Of a stretch of DNA of 49,941 bases, positions 23,859 through 32,450 are shown one piece after another. The stretch is taken from the NCBI GenBank assembly GCA_018712075.1, contig DVHN01000196.1, positions 1 to 49,941 of the forward strand, written 5' to 3'. The notes below the pieces were generated by a model. It was not told where the DNA came from, made no database searches, and was given only the letters and a program-made list of their open reading frames with translations. Positions within the stretch are counted from its first letter, which is position 1. Each line of letters begins with the position of its first letter. The stretch is from Candidatus Fimimorpha faecalis (GTDB lineage: Bacteria; Bacillota; Clostridia; Lachnospirales; Lachnospiraceae). Made by a program: the position numbers and the translations under genes.

Positions 23859-25796
23859 ATGGCTTTCAAACAAGGTAGTTTATCAATTAATAGTGAAAAT
23901 ATTTTTCCAATTATAAAGAAATGGTTATATTCCGATCACGATATTTTCTTCCGTGAATTAGTCAGCAATGGATGCGACGCCATCACGAAGTTAAAAAAAT
24001 TAGATATGATGGGAGAATATGCGATTCCAGAAGGTACAAAATTTAAAATTGAGGTAGTCGCAGATTCTGAAAACAAAACGTTAACCTTTACGGATAACGG
24101 TATCGGTATGGACGCCGATGAAGTCGAAGAATACATTAATCAAATCGCATTTTCTGGAGCACAGGACTTCCTGGAAAAATATAAAGATAAAACAAACGAA
24201 GATCAGATCATCGGTCATTTTGGACTCGGCTTCTACTCTTCTTTCATGGTAGCCGATCGTGTTACGATTGATACACTGTCCTGGAAACCAGGCGCAGCCG
24301 CAGTACATTGGGAATCCGATGGCGGTACGGATTTTGAAATGAGCGACAGCGATAAAACAGAAATCGGTACTACGATTACTCTTTATTTAAATGAAGATAG
24401 CTACGAATTCTGCAACGAATTCCGTGCCCGTGAAGTATTAATGAAATATTGTTCCTTCATGCCTGTGGAAATCTATTTAACTAATCCAAATGCAGAACCA
24501 GAATACGAAGAAGTAGAACCAGAAAAGACGGAAGAATCCGATACCGAAGCAGAAGTAGTCGATGAAGAAGGCAAAACCGTAAAAGAAAAGAAATTAAAAG
24601 AGCCAACTCCAATTAACGATACAACTCCACTTTGGACAAAACATCCAAACGATTGTACCGATGAAGAATATAAAGAATTCTATCGTAACGTATTTATGGA
24701 TTATAAGGAGCCTTTATTCTGGATTCATTTAAATATGGACTATCCATTTAATTTAAAGGGTATCTTGTACTTCCCTAAGATTAATACCGAATACGATTCG
24801 ATCGAAGGAACAATTAAATTATACAATAACCAGGTATTTATCGCAGATAATATTAAAGAGGTAATTCCTGAATTCTTAATGCTCTTAAAAGGTGTTATAG
24901 ATTGCCCAGACTTACCATTAAACGTATCCCGTTCTGCATTGCAAAATGATGGATTCGTTAAGAAAATTTCCGATTATATTACAAAGAAAGTAGCCGATAA
25001 ATTAAGCGGAATGTGCAAAACAGATCGTGAATCCTATGAAAAATATTGGGACGATATCAACCCATTTATCAAATTCGGTTGCTTAAAAGATGAAAAATTT
25101 GCCAACAAGATGAATGACTATATCATCTTTAAAAATTTAGAGGGCAAATATATTACACTTCCAGATGCATTAAAAGAAAACGAAGAAAAACACAAAAATA
25201 CCGTATTCTATGTCACCGATGAAAAAGAACAGAGCCAATACATCAATATGTTCAAAAAAGAAGGCATCGACGCCGTTATTTTAAAACATAATATCGATGC
25301 TCCGTTCATCACTCATTTGGAACAAAAAAACAAAGACGTGAAATTCTTGCGTATCGATGCAGAAGTTACCGACACCCTCAAAGAAGAAGTGAAGGAAGAA
25401 GATGCAGAAACATTAAAAGCAAACTCAGAAACATTAACCGAAGTCTTCAAAAAAGCATTAAACAACGACAAACTAGATGTCAAAGTAGAACGTCTCAAAG
25501 ACAGTTCCATCGCTTCCATGATGACAACGTCGGAAGAAAGCAGACGTATGCAAGAAATGATGAAAATGTACGGAATGGCAGGTATGGATCTCGGAACCCC
25601 AGGCGAAACACTCGTCCTGAACATCAACCATGACCTCGTACAATACGTTCTAAACCATAAAGATTCCGACAATATCAACACCTTCTGCGAACAACTCTAT
25701 GACCTGGCAGCATTGGCACACGGTACCTTAACTCCAGATCGTATGACACAGTTCATTACACGCAGTAATCAAATTATGATGCTGTTGGCGAAGTAA
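23859..25796 (+). CDS. htpG: Molecular chaperone HtpG (Hsp90)
   Basis: Cytoplasmic Hsp90 chaperone. The GHKL ATP-binding domain shows FFRELVSNGCDAITKL, TDNGIGMDADEV and GHFGLGFYSSFMV; the middle domain carries LNVSRSALQND with the catalytic Arg; the C-terminal dimerisation domain ends at residue 645. The charged linker (about 212-250) is long and acidic for a bacterial HtpG (EEVEPEKTEESDTEAEVVDE). Start at ATG 23859 with GGAG eight bases upstream; a GTG nine bases earlier overlaps the site. CIRCE and a consensus promoter lie upstream and a strong terminator downstream, so the gene is a single heat-shock unit. Confidence 0.96.
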   Translation: MAFKQGSLSINSENIFPIIKKWLYSDHDIFFRELVSNGCDAITKLKKLDMMGEYAIPEGTKFKIEVVADSENKTLTFTDNGIGMDADEVEEYINQIAFSGAQDFLEKYKDKTNEDQIIGHFGLGFYSSFMVADRVTIDTLSWKPGAAAVHWESDGGTDFEMSDSDKTEIGTTITLYLNEDSYEFCNEFRAREVLMKYCSFMPVEIYLTNPNAEPEYEEVEPEKTEESDTEAEVVDEEGKTVKEKKLKEPTPINDTTPLWTKHPNDCTDEEYKEFYRNVFMDYKEPLFWIHLNMDYPFNLKGILYFPKINTEYDSIEGTIKLYNNQVFIADNIKEVIPEFLMLLKGVIDCPDLPLNVSRSALQNDGFVKKISDYITKKVADKLSGMCKTDRESYEKYWDDINPFIKFGCLKDEKFANKMNDYIIFKNLEGKYITLPDALKENEEKHKNTVFYVTDEKEQSQYINMFKKEGIDAVILKHNIDAPFITHLEQKNKDVKFLRIDAEVTDTLKEEVKEEDAETLKANSETLTEVFKKALNNDKLDVKVERLKDSSIASMMTTSEESRRMQEMMKMYGMAGMDLGTPGETLVLNINHDLVQYVLNHKDSDNINTFCEQLYDLAALAHGTLTPDRMTQFITRSNQIMMLLAK

Positions 25797-25817
25797 TTTA
25801 AAAATATTCTTGTGTGT

Positions 25818-25871
25818 AAAAAAGTGAAAGGATCCATTATCCAAATTGGAATGAATCCTTTCACTTTTTTT
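25818..25871 (+). terminator. Terminator of htpG, bidirectional
   Basis: AAAAAAGTGAAAGGAT pairs with ATCCTTTCACTTTTTTT across a 21-base loop. It lies between the htpG stop and the convergent 52-residue peptide gene, so it can serve both. Confidence 0.9.
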
Positions 25872-25882
25872 CAGGGTTTGTA

Positions 25883-26041
25883 CTAGAAAGTATCGTTAAA
25901 TGGTGGTGGTACTTCTCCTCCTTGCCCCATTTCACTTGCATCTCCTGATCCCGCAGGATCAGTGCCATCTATTGTCATAATAGTCTCTTTGATATTAAAT
26001 TTTATTACTTCCAACTTCGGTTCTTCATATATATTTTTCAT
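25883..26041 (-). CDS. 52-residue peptide of unknown function
   Basis: A short gene, ATG 26041, with GGAGG about 12 bases upstream. The product begins MKNIYEEPKLEVIKFNIKET and continues with a Gly/Ser/Asp/Pro-rich low-complexity tail (DPAGSGDASEMGQGGEVPPP). Short clostridial proteins with a Tyr-x-x-Pro-x-Leu-Glu-Val-Ile-x-Phe head and a disordered Gly/Ser tail recur in Lachnospiraceae genomes, often unannotated. This bipartite leader/core look resembles a precursor peptide, but no maturation enzyme, transporter or cysteine is nearby. It follows the truncated surface protein gene and faces htpG. Function unknown. Confidence 0.6.
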   Translation of the reverse strand: MKNIYEEPKLEVIKFNIKETIMTIDGTDPAGSGDASEMGQGGEVPPPFNDTF

Positions 26042-26192
26042 TATTTCTCATTTCCTCCATTTAATTTCAAATCAACCATCATAAATGCAAAAACTGATCT
26101 AAACTTTTTTCTTTTTTCATACTTTTAGAAAACTTAAAAAATTTCCAATTTTACATTTTATAATTGTTTATCAGAATTTCATATTATAACAT

Positions 26193-26238
26193 CTAGGAAA
26201 GCTAGCTCTTTTGCAATATTTCTAACTAGCTTTCCTAG
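26193..26238 (-). repeat. 13-bp perfect inverted repeat upstream of the peptide gene
   Basis: CTAGGAAAGCTAG (26193-26205) and CTAGCTTTCCTAG (26226-26238) with a 20-base spacer. On the minus strand a TATAAT follows a few bases after the second arm, so the dyad could be an operator for the peptide gene. It lies 50 bases past the stop of the surface protein gene and could instead be its terminator, although no U-tract follows. Confidence 0.55.
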
Positions 26239-26288
26239 TAAAACGTTTCAATTAGTCATCTATTATTATCAATAAATTAACTTACTCT

Positions 26289-28547
26289 TTAGTTGGTTTC
26301 TCCACCTCTGGCATAGTCTTTAATTAGGTCTATATAATTATACCAACTATAAGATTTCTGCACCTCTTCGTTTAAAGATAATAATTCTTTAGCTACACCT
26401 TCAAGAGTATACTCGACAGTTTGATTATCCTCGTCACGGAAATTACCAACTCCATTAGCTCCATTATCATTTTTATAATTGAAACTAAGATATGGGCATA
26501 CTCCATATTGATCTAAAGGACTACTAATATTATACAAGTAGGAAGTATAAATACTCCAATTTTCATCTGGCACAAAGTCTTTGTCAAAATATTGCTTGTA
26601 TAATGTATTATTCCAAGTCACTTTATCCGTATTAACTATTAAGTATTTTGAATCTTTTGAATACAAAATATGACGATCATAACTAGCACCTTCACTATTT
26701 TGCAATCCAGCATTTGCAAGAATTTTTGTATTTACTGCTGCTGCTGTAAATAATCCATCCTGTGATCCATCTTTATTTTGATAAATACTTGCACCTGATA
26801 TATTTTGAATCTGAGTCCATACTGCATAAATACGATGGGTATCATCATCATAACTGTCTAAATTTGTTTGAGAAAGTGTCTCTCCAGCTTTATATAATTT
26901 CTCACTTGTACGATTTCCATTACTATCAATCGTAACTAAACTGTACCCAACAAACTGTGCCGAAACAACTCTACCATCTATACTAGTTGCTCCTCTTGTA
27001 GATGCATTTGTAGTTGTTAATAATACAGTCTCTTTTGGGAATATAAAACCTCCATTCACTTCATCATTTACCATTCCTATACTGTAAACAGTATCACTCA
27101 TATTAAAATAAACAGGAATATACTTACCATGTTTCAAAATTGGGTATAACGTCTTATTTTCATTGGTCGCATCTTTGTACACCTCTTCACTACCTTCTGT
27201 TGCAGTCCAGTCACCAGTAAATACCCAACCAGTATCTTCTAAGACCTCTGCAACTTCAAGACTAGCTTCTTTATCATAAGTATCACTAATGGTTTCTCCC
27301 TTAGGAATCCTTACTTGAAAATCATCATATCCATTCGTAGATGTACCATCATCACCAATTACTGCTTTACCAGTATTATCCGCTGCTGGAATTTTATAAG
27401 TAATTGTAACTGCTTCTTTCAAAATTGGATACAAGGTAATACTTTCTGTTATTGCAGCTGTTCTATCATATACCTCTTCACTACCTTCTTTTGTAGTCCA
27501 ATCACCACTAAACATGTATTCACCTTTTGACATTCTTGTTTCTACCAGTAATTTAGCTTCATCATCATATCCATCTTTCAATGCTAATCCTAAAGGTATA
27601 TTTGTAGTAAAGTTATCATAACCTGTTGGTTTTCCATTTTCATCAACGATTGCTTCACCATTTTCATTTACTTTTGGAATCTTGTAAGTAATTTTAACTG
27701 CTTCTGTTGAAATAGGATATAAAGACAATGGTTTTGTAATCCCTTCTGTTCCTACATATACAGAAGTTCCATTTTCTTCCGTACTCCATTTTCCCGTAAA
27801 TGCTTTATCTGCTGTTTTATCAAACGCCTCTTTAGCAGCATTTATTGCTTGTATACTATAATTGCCATTCAGTGCCTGACCATAAGAAACTATATCTGTG
27901 ATACCATTATAGCCTTCCCCAATTGTACCATCTTCATTAACAACAGGTATCTTATAGGTAATTACTACATCGTAACAAGCAGTATAAGTATGTTCTTCAC
28001 GTAAGTCTTCTGGAGAAAGTGTATACACAGTTTCATCTACAAATCTTTCACCATCTTTTTCCCATCCTGTGAAAATATAGCCTTTGTTTTCTTCTGAAAC
28101 AGAAGCATCTAATGTTACCATACCAGTTTGTGATATAGTAATTTTTGCAGGAGATTCTTCTAAGTCAGATTCTAATGTTATATTTGGTACAGCATAAACA
28201 GGAATCATATCTGTAGCTTCATTAATTAATGTATTCTTATCTGCAAATCCTGTAAATTCCTCAGATGAATAGTCAATACTATCAGGATTTGTTTTATCAG
28301 CAGTTACTTTATAGCCATTCCAGCCTATAAAGACTTTTGATGTTGTACCTTGAGATGATTCACCCACACCAATAGTACTTTCTTCATTGTTTACTTTTTT
28401 CTTCGGGACTAGTTCATTAATAATTTCACCAACGGGTTCACCGTTCTCATAAGGAATATCTTTACTTTCATTTTCACCATTTGCATGTTTAAATGACACA
28501 TCAGCTGTATAAATGGCTGTAATCTCATATTTTATACCACATTTACT
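26289..28547 (-). pseudogene. 5'-truncated repeat-containing surface protein
   Basis: The open frame encodes about 750 residues with four similar modules of roughly 85 residues. Each has ITYKIP-x-VNE/DNTG, a YDNF-like loop and a (W/F)TGDWT-x-EGSEEVY motif ending in LYPI, resembling Listeria-Bacteroides (InlB/Flg_new) repeats of cell-surface proteins. The frame is open from a stop at 28548, and the first residues (KYEITAIYTADVSFKHANG) already look like the end of a repeat. There is no signal peptide, and the first possible start (GTG 28499) has no ribosome binding site. The C-terminus lacks an LPXTG anchor. It is best read as a remnant of a larger secreted adhesin; a recent 5' deletion is likely because the frame is otherwise intact. 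Confidence 0.65.
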
Positions 28548-28662
28548 TTATAAATCTGCTTTACAAAGGCGTTTTCAATAAAAAATATCTATCTTGACAG
28601 TATAATTTTCCTATGGCAAGATAATAATTAAAAAAATGTGTTTTAAAGGATGTGTATGAATT

Positions 28663-29856
28663 ATGGGAAGATATTTAAATCCAGGAAATGAAGCATTTAA
28701 GATTTCTGTTTCTAGTGAAATTTATGTAGATAAATCCAATCTCATTTCTTTTACTAATAAAAGACTAGAACAGGAAAAACGATATATTTGTGTAAGCAGG
28801 CCGAGACGCTTTGGAAAATCTATGACTGCTAATATGCTTTGTGCCTATTATGACAAAAGCTGTAATTCAAAAGATTTGTTTCATCATTTGAATATTTTCC
28901 AAAATGAAAAGTTTGAACAGTACTTAAATCAATATGATGTAATTTTTCTAAATATTCAACATTTTTTAAGAAAAGCTGGTTCTCCCGAAAATTTGGCAAA
29001 TTATATTGAAGAAAAAGTTCTTGCAGAAATAAGAAAAGTTTATGGTAATTTGATCGACGAAACAGAAACAAGTCTTCCTGATGCTCTTGCTTCTGTTTTT
29101 GAGCAAAAGGATCAATCTAATCGAGGCTTTATTTTTATTATTGATGAATGGGATTGTATCTTTCGAGAAAATAAAGATAATAAGCAAGCGCATAAATATT
29201 ATCTTGATTTTTTAAAAGATCTCTTTAAAGATCGTACCTACGTAAAACTTGCCTATATGACGGGAATTCTTCCTATAAAGAAATATGGTACACATTCTGC
29301 TTTAAATATTTTTGATGAATTTTCTATGACTAGTCCAAAGCATTTGGCACAATATGTTGGTTTTACAGAAGAAGAAGTAAAAGAATTATGTACAATCTAT
29401 CATATGAATTTTTCTGAAGCTCAGAGATGGTATGATGGCTATCAATTCAAAAACATAAAACACATCTATAATCCAAAATCAATTGTAGATGCCATGATAG
29501 ATGAAGAGTTTAAAAGTTATTGGAATAATACCGAAACTTATGAAGCTCTAAAAGTTTATATTGACATGAATTTTGATGGACTTAAAGATGCGATTATCGC
29601 AATGCTTGGAAACATTAATTGTCAAATTGATATAGGTACTTTTCAAAATGATATGACAAATTTTCTCGGAAAAGATGATGTACTAACATTATTGATTCAT
29701 TTGGGATATCTTGCTTACAATGAAACAACACGAACTGTTTTTATTCCAAACGAAGAGGTTCGAGAAGAATTTTTAAGAGTAATTAGAACCAGTGGATGGA
29801 ATGAAGTAATACGTGCTATTTCTCATTCTGAAAGATTATTAGCGGAAATTCTGTGA
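28663..29856 (+). CDS. AAA-ATPase-like protein lacking the C-terminal nuclease domain
   Basis: A 397-residue relative of the protein at 21381. The N-terminal IYVDKSNLISF, Walker A RPRRFGKSMT, Walker B IFIIDEWDC, a sensor TGILPIKKYG and the YVGFTEEEVKEL and RWYDGYQF motifs are all present. The family normally continues for another 120 or so residues with a PD-(D/E)XK core; here a stop follows LLAEIL, soon after the linker helix, and no nuclease motif is found in the following DNA. It is divergent from the truncated surface protein gene. The ribosome binding site (AAGGA) is about 12 bases from ATG. A naturally short form or a 3'-truncated gene are both possible. Confidence 0.72.
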   Translation: MGRYLNPGNEAFKISVSSEIYVDKSNLISFTNKRLEQEKRYICVSRPRRFGKSMTANMLCAYYDKSCNSKDLFHHLNIFQNEKFEQYLNQYDVIFLNIQHFLRKAGSPENLANYIEEKVLAEIRKVYGNLIDETETSLPDALASVFEQKDQSNRGFIFIIDEWDCIFRENKDNKQAHKYYLDFLKDLFKDRTYVKLAYMTGILPIKKYGTHSALNIFDEFSMTSPKHLAQYVGFTEEEVKELCTIYHMNFSEAQRWYDGYQFKNIKHIYNPKSIVDAMIDEEFKSYWNNTETYEALKVYIDMNFDGLKDAIIAMLGNINCQIDIGTFQNDMTNFLGKDDVLTLLIHLGYLAYNETTRTVFIPNEEVREEFLRVIRTSGWNEVIRAISHSERLLAEIL

Positions 29857-29892
29857 CCAAAACTTCTCTTTCCAGAGAGAGTTACACTTGTT

Positions 29893-29931
29893 GCAATTCA
29901 TCCCACCACCTATAGAGGTGGGATGAATTGC
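29893..29931. repeat. 15-bp perfect palindrome, possibly an IS200/IS605 end remnant
   Basis: GCAATTCATCCCACC (29893-29907) and GGTGGGATGAATTGC (29917-29931) with loop ACCTATAGA. It lies 37 bases past the stop of the nuclease-less ATPase gene. No T-run follows on either strand, so it is not a typical terminator. The look recalls subterminal hairpins of IS200/IS605-type elements, but no TnpA or TnpB coding remnant is recognisable. Confidence 0.5.
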
Positions 29932-29961
29932 TAACGACTTGTTAAATTAGGATTCATTCTT

Positions 29962-31272
29962 TTAAGATACCGCATAATTATTTATCACATCTGCCCACTG
30001 TTCCGCTCCGATAATTGGCAATGCGAACTGTGCTACTTCTTCGGATTTTTCGGTGTCGATGTCTCGGAATACATACCAGAGTTTTCTTTTTTCTGTTGGG
30101 TGTTCTCCATGGCGATCGGGATCGGATTTCCAGAGTCCAAAGTAGGCTCCCTGTGCGATTTCTACGGAATGATCGACGTGGCGATTCAGTATTAGGGAAT
30201 CAATATCTGGGTTGGCTTCTGCTTGATAATAACTATATACATAGGCTGCTGCCTGTATTTCTTCATCCGTTCCCTGAAATCCAACCTCGGACAAGATAAC
30301 TCGTTTCTGACTTCCATCTGGATTTGGAAATTGTTTCATATATTCTGTCAATACGGAAATATTTTTCATGGAAATAACTTCTGTATTTTCATCATAGGTG
30401 ACTGGATCGAGCCAAGTTTGTGGATCTAACAGGGAATATGGATAGGGATGGTATGCCACATTCCAATATACATCGCTTAGCTGCTGTGCCAGGTAATTGA
30501 CGAATTGTTTAGCGTTAATCCGACCTTCTACCTCACTATTCCAAAAATGATCCAATGAGATATAAATTCTAGAATGTGGGGAAATGCTGCGAATGGTATT
30601 GGATACCATACGAATGGATTCTGCATAGTTTTTCATATAGTCTTCTATCGACAAGTTGCTGTCATTCCACTCGGACGGGTTATTGACTTCGTTTCCAACG
30701 ATCCAATTTGCCACTTGCCCGTATTTTGCATCTGCTCTACTATACCGTTCTGCCAAAAAAGAAATAACCGTTTCTAAACATTTTCTTCCTTCGGATGAAT
30801 GCATATTGAAGTTTCCATAGGAAGATTCAATATTATCTTCTACAATCTCATAAGGGCACGGGGAGGCTAAAAGAACAACGGTTGTCACAATATTGTTTTC
30901 TGCAAATTTCTGGAACGCTCGATCATACATATACAAGAGATAACGGTTGATTTGGTATCTTTCGCCATCTTCCGATTGAATTTCCATTCTTCCATTGGTC
31001 AACAAGTCTCCGATATCAATATTTACCAATGTATGATTCACTCCAAGCTCGTTGATTTCATTTACGAGTTCCATATCGGTAAAATTTGTATACAACCCTT
31101 TTTTGGATTCTGCCTCAAATGCAGTCTCATCCAACATTTCTACTGGTTGATTTGTCAGTTCCTCTATAAAATTTAATTCTGTAATATTTAATTCTGTTCC
31201 TGAGCATCCTGCAGTCAGGATACTAACAATAATAGCAAGAAATACTATTTTTCTTAATTGGTTTCCTCTCAA
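29962..31272 (-). CDS. Lipoprotein with glycoside-hydrolase-like TIM barrel (DUF5722-like)
   Basis: A surface lipoprotein with signal LRKIVFLAIIVSILTAGC (lipobox Cys23). The remainder resembles DUF5722 and clan GH-A hydrolases: a putative acid/base Glu in VGNEVNNPSEW (residue 195), AYHPYPY, and a putative nucleophile Glu in ILSEVGFQGT (residue 329). Start set at TTG 31272, which has AAGGAG nine bases upstream and gives a normal signal peptide; the first in-frame ATG (31326) has no site and would add an 18-residue charged tail before the signal. Repeats of an OmpR/PhoP type lie upstream. It probably acts on a cell-surface or dietary glycan; substrate unknown. Confidence 0.65.
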   Translation of the reverse strand: MRGNQLRKIVFLAIIVSILTAGCSGTELNITELNFIEELTNQPVEMLDETAFEAESKKGLYTNFTDMELVNEINELGVNHTLVNIDIGDLLTNGRMEIQSEDGERYQINRYLLYMYDRAFQKFAENNIVTTVVLLASPCPYEIVEDNIESSYGNFNMHSSEGRKCLETVISFLAERYSRADAKYGQVANWIVGNEVNNPSEWNDSNLSIEDYMKNYAESIRMVSNTIRSISPHSRIYISLDHFWNSEVEGRINAKQFVNYLAQQLSDVYWNVAYHPYPYSLLDPQTWLDPVTYDENTEVISMKNISVLTEYMKQFPNPDGSQKRVILSEVGFQGTDEEIQAAAYVYSYYQAEANPDIDSLILNRHVDHSVEIAQGAYFGLWKSDPDRHGEHPTEKRKLWYVFRDIDTEKSEEVAQFALPIIGAEQWADVINNYAVS

Positions 31273-31352
31273 GATTTCCCACTCCTTTTTGTGATACTTT
31301 TTTTCACTATAATGGTTGAAGTTCACTTTAAGGCAATAGGATTCTCTAAATT

Positions 31353-31380
31353 TTCATATAATACTCACAGAATATTCACA
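31353..31380 (+). promoter_or_regulatory. Three 11-bp-spaced repeats upstream of the GH-like lipoprotein gene
   Basis: TTCATA-N5-CTCACA-N5-TTCACA; the last two repeats extend to the shared 9-mer TCACAGAAT. The 6-base repeats at 11-base steps match the layout of PhoP/OmpR-type response regulator sites in Firmicutes. They lie about 85 bases before the lipoprotein start. No response regulator is encoded nearby. Confidence 0.4.
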
Positions 31381-31398
31381 GAATGGGGTTCACCAAGA

Positions 31399-32412
31399 CT
31401 AATTGGATTGGAGTATGGAAGGAAAATAGGTTTCAATTATATCAAATAGCTGCGTGTTTTGAGCCTGCGTATTTAGTTCCAAAGATAAGTGATTCCAGCT
31501 TCTCTCATTGATTTCTAATTTTCGATCTAATACAAAGTCTGCTGCGGTATCCATCCACATTTGATAAATTCTCTGCTGCTGAATATTGCTTCTGTTTTCT
31601 TCGGAAAGTGTTTCATTATAATCATTTACACATTTGATTAGATAAAACTCATCTCCTACTGGAATAACTTGTGTGACAGTCCCTCCATCCATTGCAAAAA
31701 CTGTATTTTCCAATTCTTCTGCCAGTTCTCCTCTTCGAACCGAGTACTCATACGTATTCGCAATGCTATATTGTTTTGCTAAAGATAAGAAATCCTCTCC
31801 TGCATCGACTTGTGCTTTTACTTGTTGTGCCGTTGCCTGATCGGAACAAATAATAACCTGAATGTCCATAACACGCATTTCGTTATCGCTTACTTCCATA
31901 TTGACGTCTTCTGCCAACAGTTCGATGACATCCAGCGCCCGTACATATTTTTGAATGAGACGGGTTACATCGCTGCGATTGGCTCCTGTATATCGCTTGG
32001 CTTCTTTGGACATCGTATCGTAATATTCATCCGCCGCCCGCTTTGCCAAGTCTTTTTCTGAATCAGTCAATTCCAATTCCCAACTATCTGCAATTGCATT
32101 TAAAATCGTGATTGCTGCTGCTTCTTCAAACACAATCGTATCTTTTGCATACGTTTCAAATGTTTGATTTTCTTCTGTTAATTGGTTCCAAAATTCACTG
32201 CCTGTCAATGGAATATAAAACTGTTGAAACAAACTACTTTGGGTTAATGCAATGGTTCGCACTTCTTCTTTTTCTAGCACAGCTTCGTCCAGTTTCATCA
32301 TCCACTCACTATTAGTGGAAACCCGAATTTGACTGCATCCTGTACTAATCAATAGTATAAAAGCCAAACCAATCCATAACAATCTCCTTTTTTTCATAAA
32401 TCTGTCGTACAA
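31399..32412 (-). CDS. Parvulin-like peptidylprolyl isomerase lipoprotein (PrsA-type)
   Basis: A 337-residue lipoprotein with signal RRLLWIGLAFILLISTGC. A SurA/PrsA-like N-terminal helical region is followed by a parvulin (rotamase) domain at about 180-275 (MDIQVIICSDQATAQQVKAQ, then EDFLSLAKQYSI, GELAEELENTVFAM). It is predicted to fold proteins after export. The start is TTG 32412, with GGAGG seven bases before it; the ATG 15 bases downstream has no good site. The gene begins 38 bases after pyridoxamine kinase and is followed, after 126 bases, by the GH-like lipoprotein, a plausible client. A terminator between them was not seen. Confidence 0.75.
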   Translation of the reverse strand: MYDRFMKKRRLLWIGLAFILLISTGCSQIRVSTNSEWMMKLDEAVLEKEEVRTIALTQSSLFQQFYIPLTGSEFWNQLTEENQTFETYAKDTIVFEEAAAITILNAIADSWELELTDSEKDLAKRAADEYYDTMSKEAKRYTGANRSDVTRLIQKYVRALDVIELLAEDVNMEVSDNEMRVMDIQVIICSDQATAQQVKAQVDAGEDFLSLAKQYSIANTYEYSVRRGELAEELENTVFAMDGGTVTQVIPVGDEFYLIKCVNDYNETLSEENRSNIQQQRIYQMWMDTAADFVLDRKLEINERSWNHLSLELNTQAQNTQLFDIIETYFPSILQSN

Positions 32413-32450
32413 GACGATACCTCCTCCTTCTTTTTTAAGAAATTCGGTTT

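Noticed and set aside
26289-28547. Expressed LPXTG surface protein
   Set aside because: No signal peptide, start signal or sorting motif; a 5'-truncated remnant fits better.
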